From: DASWJZ01 sp963814905
GTDB lineage: Bacteria > Pseudomonadota > Alphaproteobacteria > Rhizobiales > Afifellaceae
DNA length: 64,000 nt
Direction of reading: 5' to 3'
Assembly (NCBI GenBank): GCA_963814905.1
Contig: CAWFEM010000013.1
Span: 310,001-374,000, forward strand
Made by a program: the position numbers and the translations under genes. Every line of letters begins with the position of its first letter. The first letter of the stretch is position 1. Under the pieces are notes generated by a model. That model did no database searches, was not told the DNA's origin, and worked only from the letters and a program-made list of their open reading frames with translations. Shown here piece by piece: positions 62,645-64,000 of this stretch.

Positions 62645-63520
62645 ATGGACCTGACCCAGGCTCCCGATCAGCTCGGCGCGCTGGCGACCATGGCATGGAC
62701 CTGGGCGGCGGAGTTCCTGCCGCGGCTCGGCGGCGCCGTCATCCTGGTGATCGTCGGCCTTTTCGTCGCGAGTTGGGCAAGCCGCGCCGTCTACCAGATG
62801 CTCAAGCGCTCGACGCGCGTCGACGCCACGCTGAAGCCGATCGTCAAGGCGGTCGTCCGCTACGGCATCCTGGTGATCGTTTTCGTCGCCGCGCTCGGTC
62901 AGCTTGGCGTGCAGACCGCGTCGATCCTTGCGGCGATCGGCGCCATCGGCCTCGCCATCGGTCTGGCGCTGCAAGGCACGCTCTCCAATATCGCCGCCGG
63001 CATCATGCTCCTGTGGCTCAGGCCCTTCGAGGTCGGCGATTATATCGAGACAAACGATGTAGCCGGCACGGCGGAGGAGCTCGGGCTTTTCGCCTGCAAA
63101 ATCCGAACGTGGGACGGCATCTACAAATTCGTGCCGAACGCCAACCTGTGGAACACGCCCGTCACCAACTACACGCGCAACCCGACGCGACTGGTGCTGA
63201 TCGAATTCGGCATCGCCTATGAGGACGACATAGCGGAGGGCCGCCGCGTCCTGCGGGAGATGGCGGAAGCGCATCCCGACGTGCTGAAGGAGCCGCCGCC
63301 GGCCGTCGTGCCGCTCAGTCTCGGCGACAGCGCCGTCGTGCTCCAGCTCCGCGCCTGGTCGCCCAACCCGGTCTTCTGGAACACCCGCTGGGATCTTACG
63401 GAAAACGGCAAGAAGCGGCTCGAGGCGGCGGGGATCACCATCCCCTTCCCGCAGCGCGTCGTGCATGTCATGTCGTCGGGCGGCGAAACTGCGCCGGCAG
63501 CGCAGATCGGCGCGCAGTAG
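62645..63520 (+). CDS. Small-conductance mechanosensitive channel (MscS family)
   Basis: 291 residues from MDLTQAPDQLG (ATG at 62645 with GGGAGAG Shine-Dalgarno). Three membrane helices; the pore helix is AAIGAIGLAIGLALQGTLSN and LLWLRPFEVGDYIE starts the beta domain. It opens on membrane tension to release solutes in osmotic downshock. Usual length for MscS. Confidence 0.93.
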   Translation: MDLTQAPDQLGALATMAWTWAAEFLPRLGGAVILVIVGLFVASWASRAVYQMLKRSTRVDATLKPIVKAVVRYGILVIVFVAALGQLGVQTASILAAIGAIGLAIGLALQGTLSNIAAGIMLLWLRPFEVGDYIETNDVAGTAEELGLFACKIRTWDGIYKFVPNANLWNTPVTNYTRNPTRLVLIEFGIAYEDDIAEGRRVLREMAEAHPDVLKEPPPAVVPLSLGDSAVVLQLRAWSPNPVFWNTRWDLTENGKKRLEAAGITIPFPQRVVHVMSSGGETAPAAQIGAQ

Positions 63521-63558
63521 CGGCGCCCAGGCGGGCGCCGCTTCGAATCGTTCTTCAG

Positions 63559-63942
63559 CTATTCCGGGTGGGCGACGTGCCAGGCGCCGTTCGCCTTGCC
63601 CTCGCCGGTCATGTCGCCGGGCGCCTTGTCCTGGATGAAGGTGTAGAGCGGCTTGCCGTCATAGGCCCATTGCTTGGTGCCGTCGGTCCGCTCGACAATC
63701 GTCCAATTTCCCTCGGCCATGGCGTCCGCCGCAGCCATGAAGGGTGGCCAGTTTACCGCGCACTGGTCGTAGCAATTCGACTTCCCCATCTCGTCCTTGT
63801 CGAACGTATAAAGGGTCATGTCGTTGGAGTCGGAGTAGATCTTGCCCATGCTGGAATCCATCACCATCGCCGGTTCGGCGGCGAGTGACGGCGCAGCGGA
63901 GAGCGCGAGAAGTGCGGCGGACAGGCCGATCGCAATACGCAT
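63559..63942 (-). CDS. Secreted-repeat (COG4315) small protein
   Basis: 127 residues with a Sec signal peptide (AIGLSAALLALSAAPSLAAE). The body carries MTLYTFDKDEMGKSNCYDQCAVNWPPF and DGKPLYTFIQDKAPGD, the secreted-repeat PF03640 pattern. Periplasmic; function unknown, sometimes linked to envelope stress or metal binding through the Cys pair. Confidence 0.85.
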   Translation of the reverse strand: MRIAIGLSAALLALSAAPSLAAEPAMVMDSSMGKIYSDSNDMTLYTFDKDEMGKSNCYDQCAVNWPPFMAAADAMAEGNWTIVERTDGTKQWAYDGKPLYTFIQDKAPGDMTGEGKANGAWHVAHPE

Positions 63943-64000
63943 CGACGTTACCTCCTAAACGGACTTTGGGGGCATGGCCGCGCCCGGCGCGTCCGTAACG

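Overview
This 64-kb window is a piece of a high-GC alphaproteobacterial chromosome, most likely Hyphomicrobiales (Rhizobiales). Four things point there: a ~2,050-residue growth-pole-ring protein (GPR/RgsE type), a nepR-ecfG general stress locus with GGAAC-N16-CGTT promoters, Rhizobiales-type palindromic intergenic repeats, and dense operons with many ATGA/GTGA start-stop overlaps. There is no phage, insertion sequence or CRISPR array. The only RNA gene seen is one tRNA-Lys(CTT).

Layout. 0-2 kb: a thioredoxin-reductase-like ferredoxin-NADP reductase, a [2Fe-2S] ferredoxin and a degenerate HPt protein. 2-8.4 kb: a leader ORF abutting the giant polar-growth protein, whose middle is built of 29-residue repeats. 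8.5-13.5 kb: a DUF389 membrane protein and an Mla/MCE lipid-transport operon (MlaE, MlaF, MlaD, PqiC-like lipoprotein). 13.6-15.6 kb: dgcN-dgcA for D-glutamate use. 15.5-24.7 kb: an MFS transporter, a serine/threonine dehydratase, a glycosyltransferase with an LpxH-like phosphatase, an FAH-family hydrolase, a DMT exporter and an orphan CoxL-like molybdopterin subunit. 24.8-28.8 kb: the general stress locus ecfG-nepR, a 45-residue membrane protein behind its own EcfG-type promoter, a lipid kinase and a succinate-semialdehyde dehydrogenase. 29.5-34.5 kb: a TetR-RND efflux operon with a 24-bp palindromic operator over the tetR start. 34.5-38 kb: a CPBP protease, an Acg-like nitroreductase and a class III adenylate cyclase.

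38.1-42.8 kb: a five-gene glycosyltransferase operon. 42.85-44.8 kb: a fused DppD/DppF-type ATPase with no permease beside it. 44.9-50.2 kb: the most unusual block, in which an ABC-exporter-like protein with all its ATPase motifs destroyed is followed by a stand-alone cyclic-nucleotide-binding domain, an MBL-fold (phosphodiesterase-like) hydrolase and a class III cyclase that has lost two key catalytic residues. 51.2-57.3 kb (minus strand): a lyase-like protein, an FkbM methyltransferase, an oligopeptide-binding protein and two permeases, again without an ATPase; these probably use the orphan ATPase at 42.85 kb. 57.4-62.3 kb: surface-polysaccharide genes (GT4, deacetylase, UDP-glucuronate 4-epimerase, polymerase-like membrane protein). 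The window ends with tRNA-Lys, an MscS channel and a small secreted-repeat protein.

The recurring themes are envelope construction (polar growth, lipid transport, surface glycans) and stress or second-messenger signalling (EcfG regulon, two class III cyclases, cNMP-binding domain). The main candidate for an undescribed system is the pseudo-ABC / cNMP-binding / MBL / cyclase operon at 44.9-50.2 kb.
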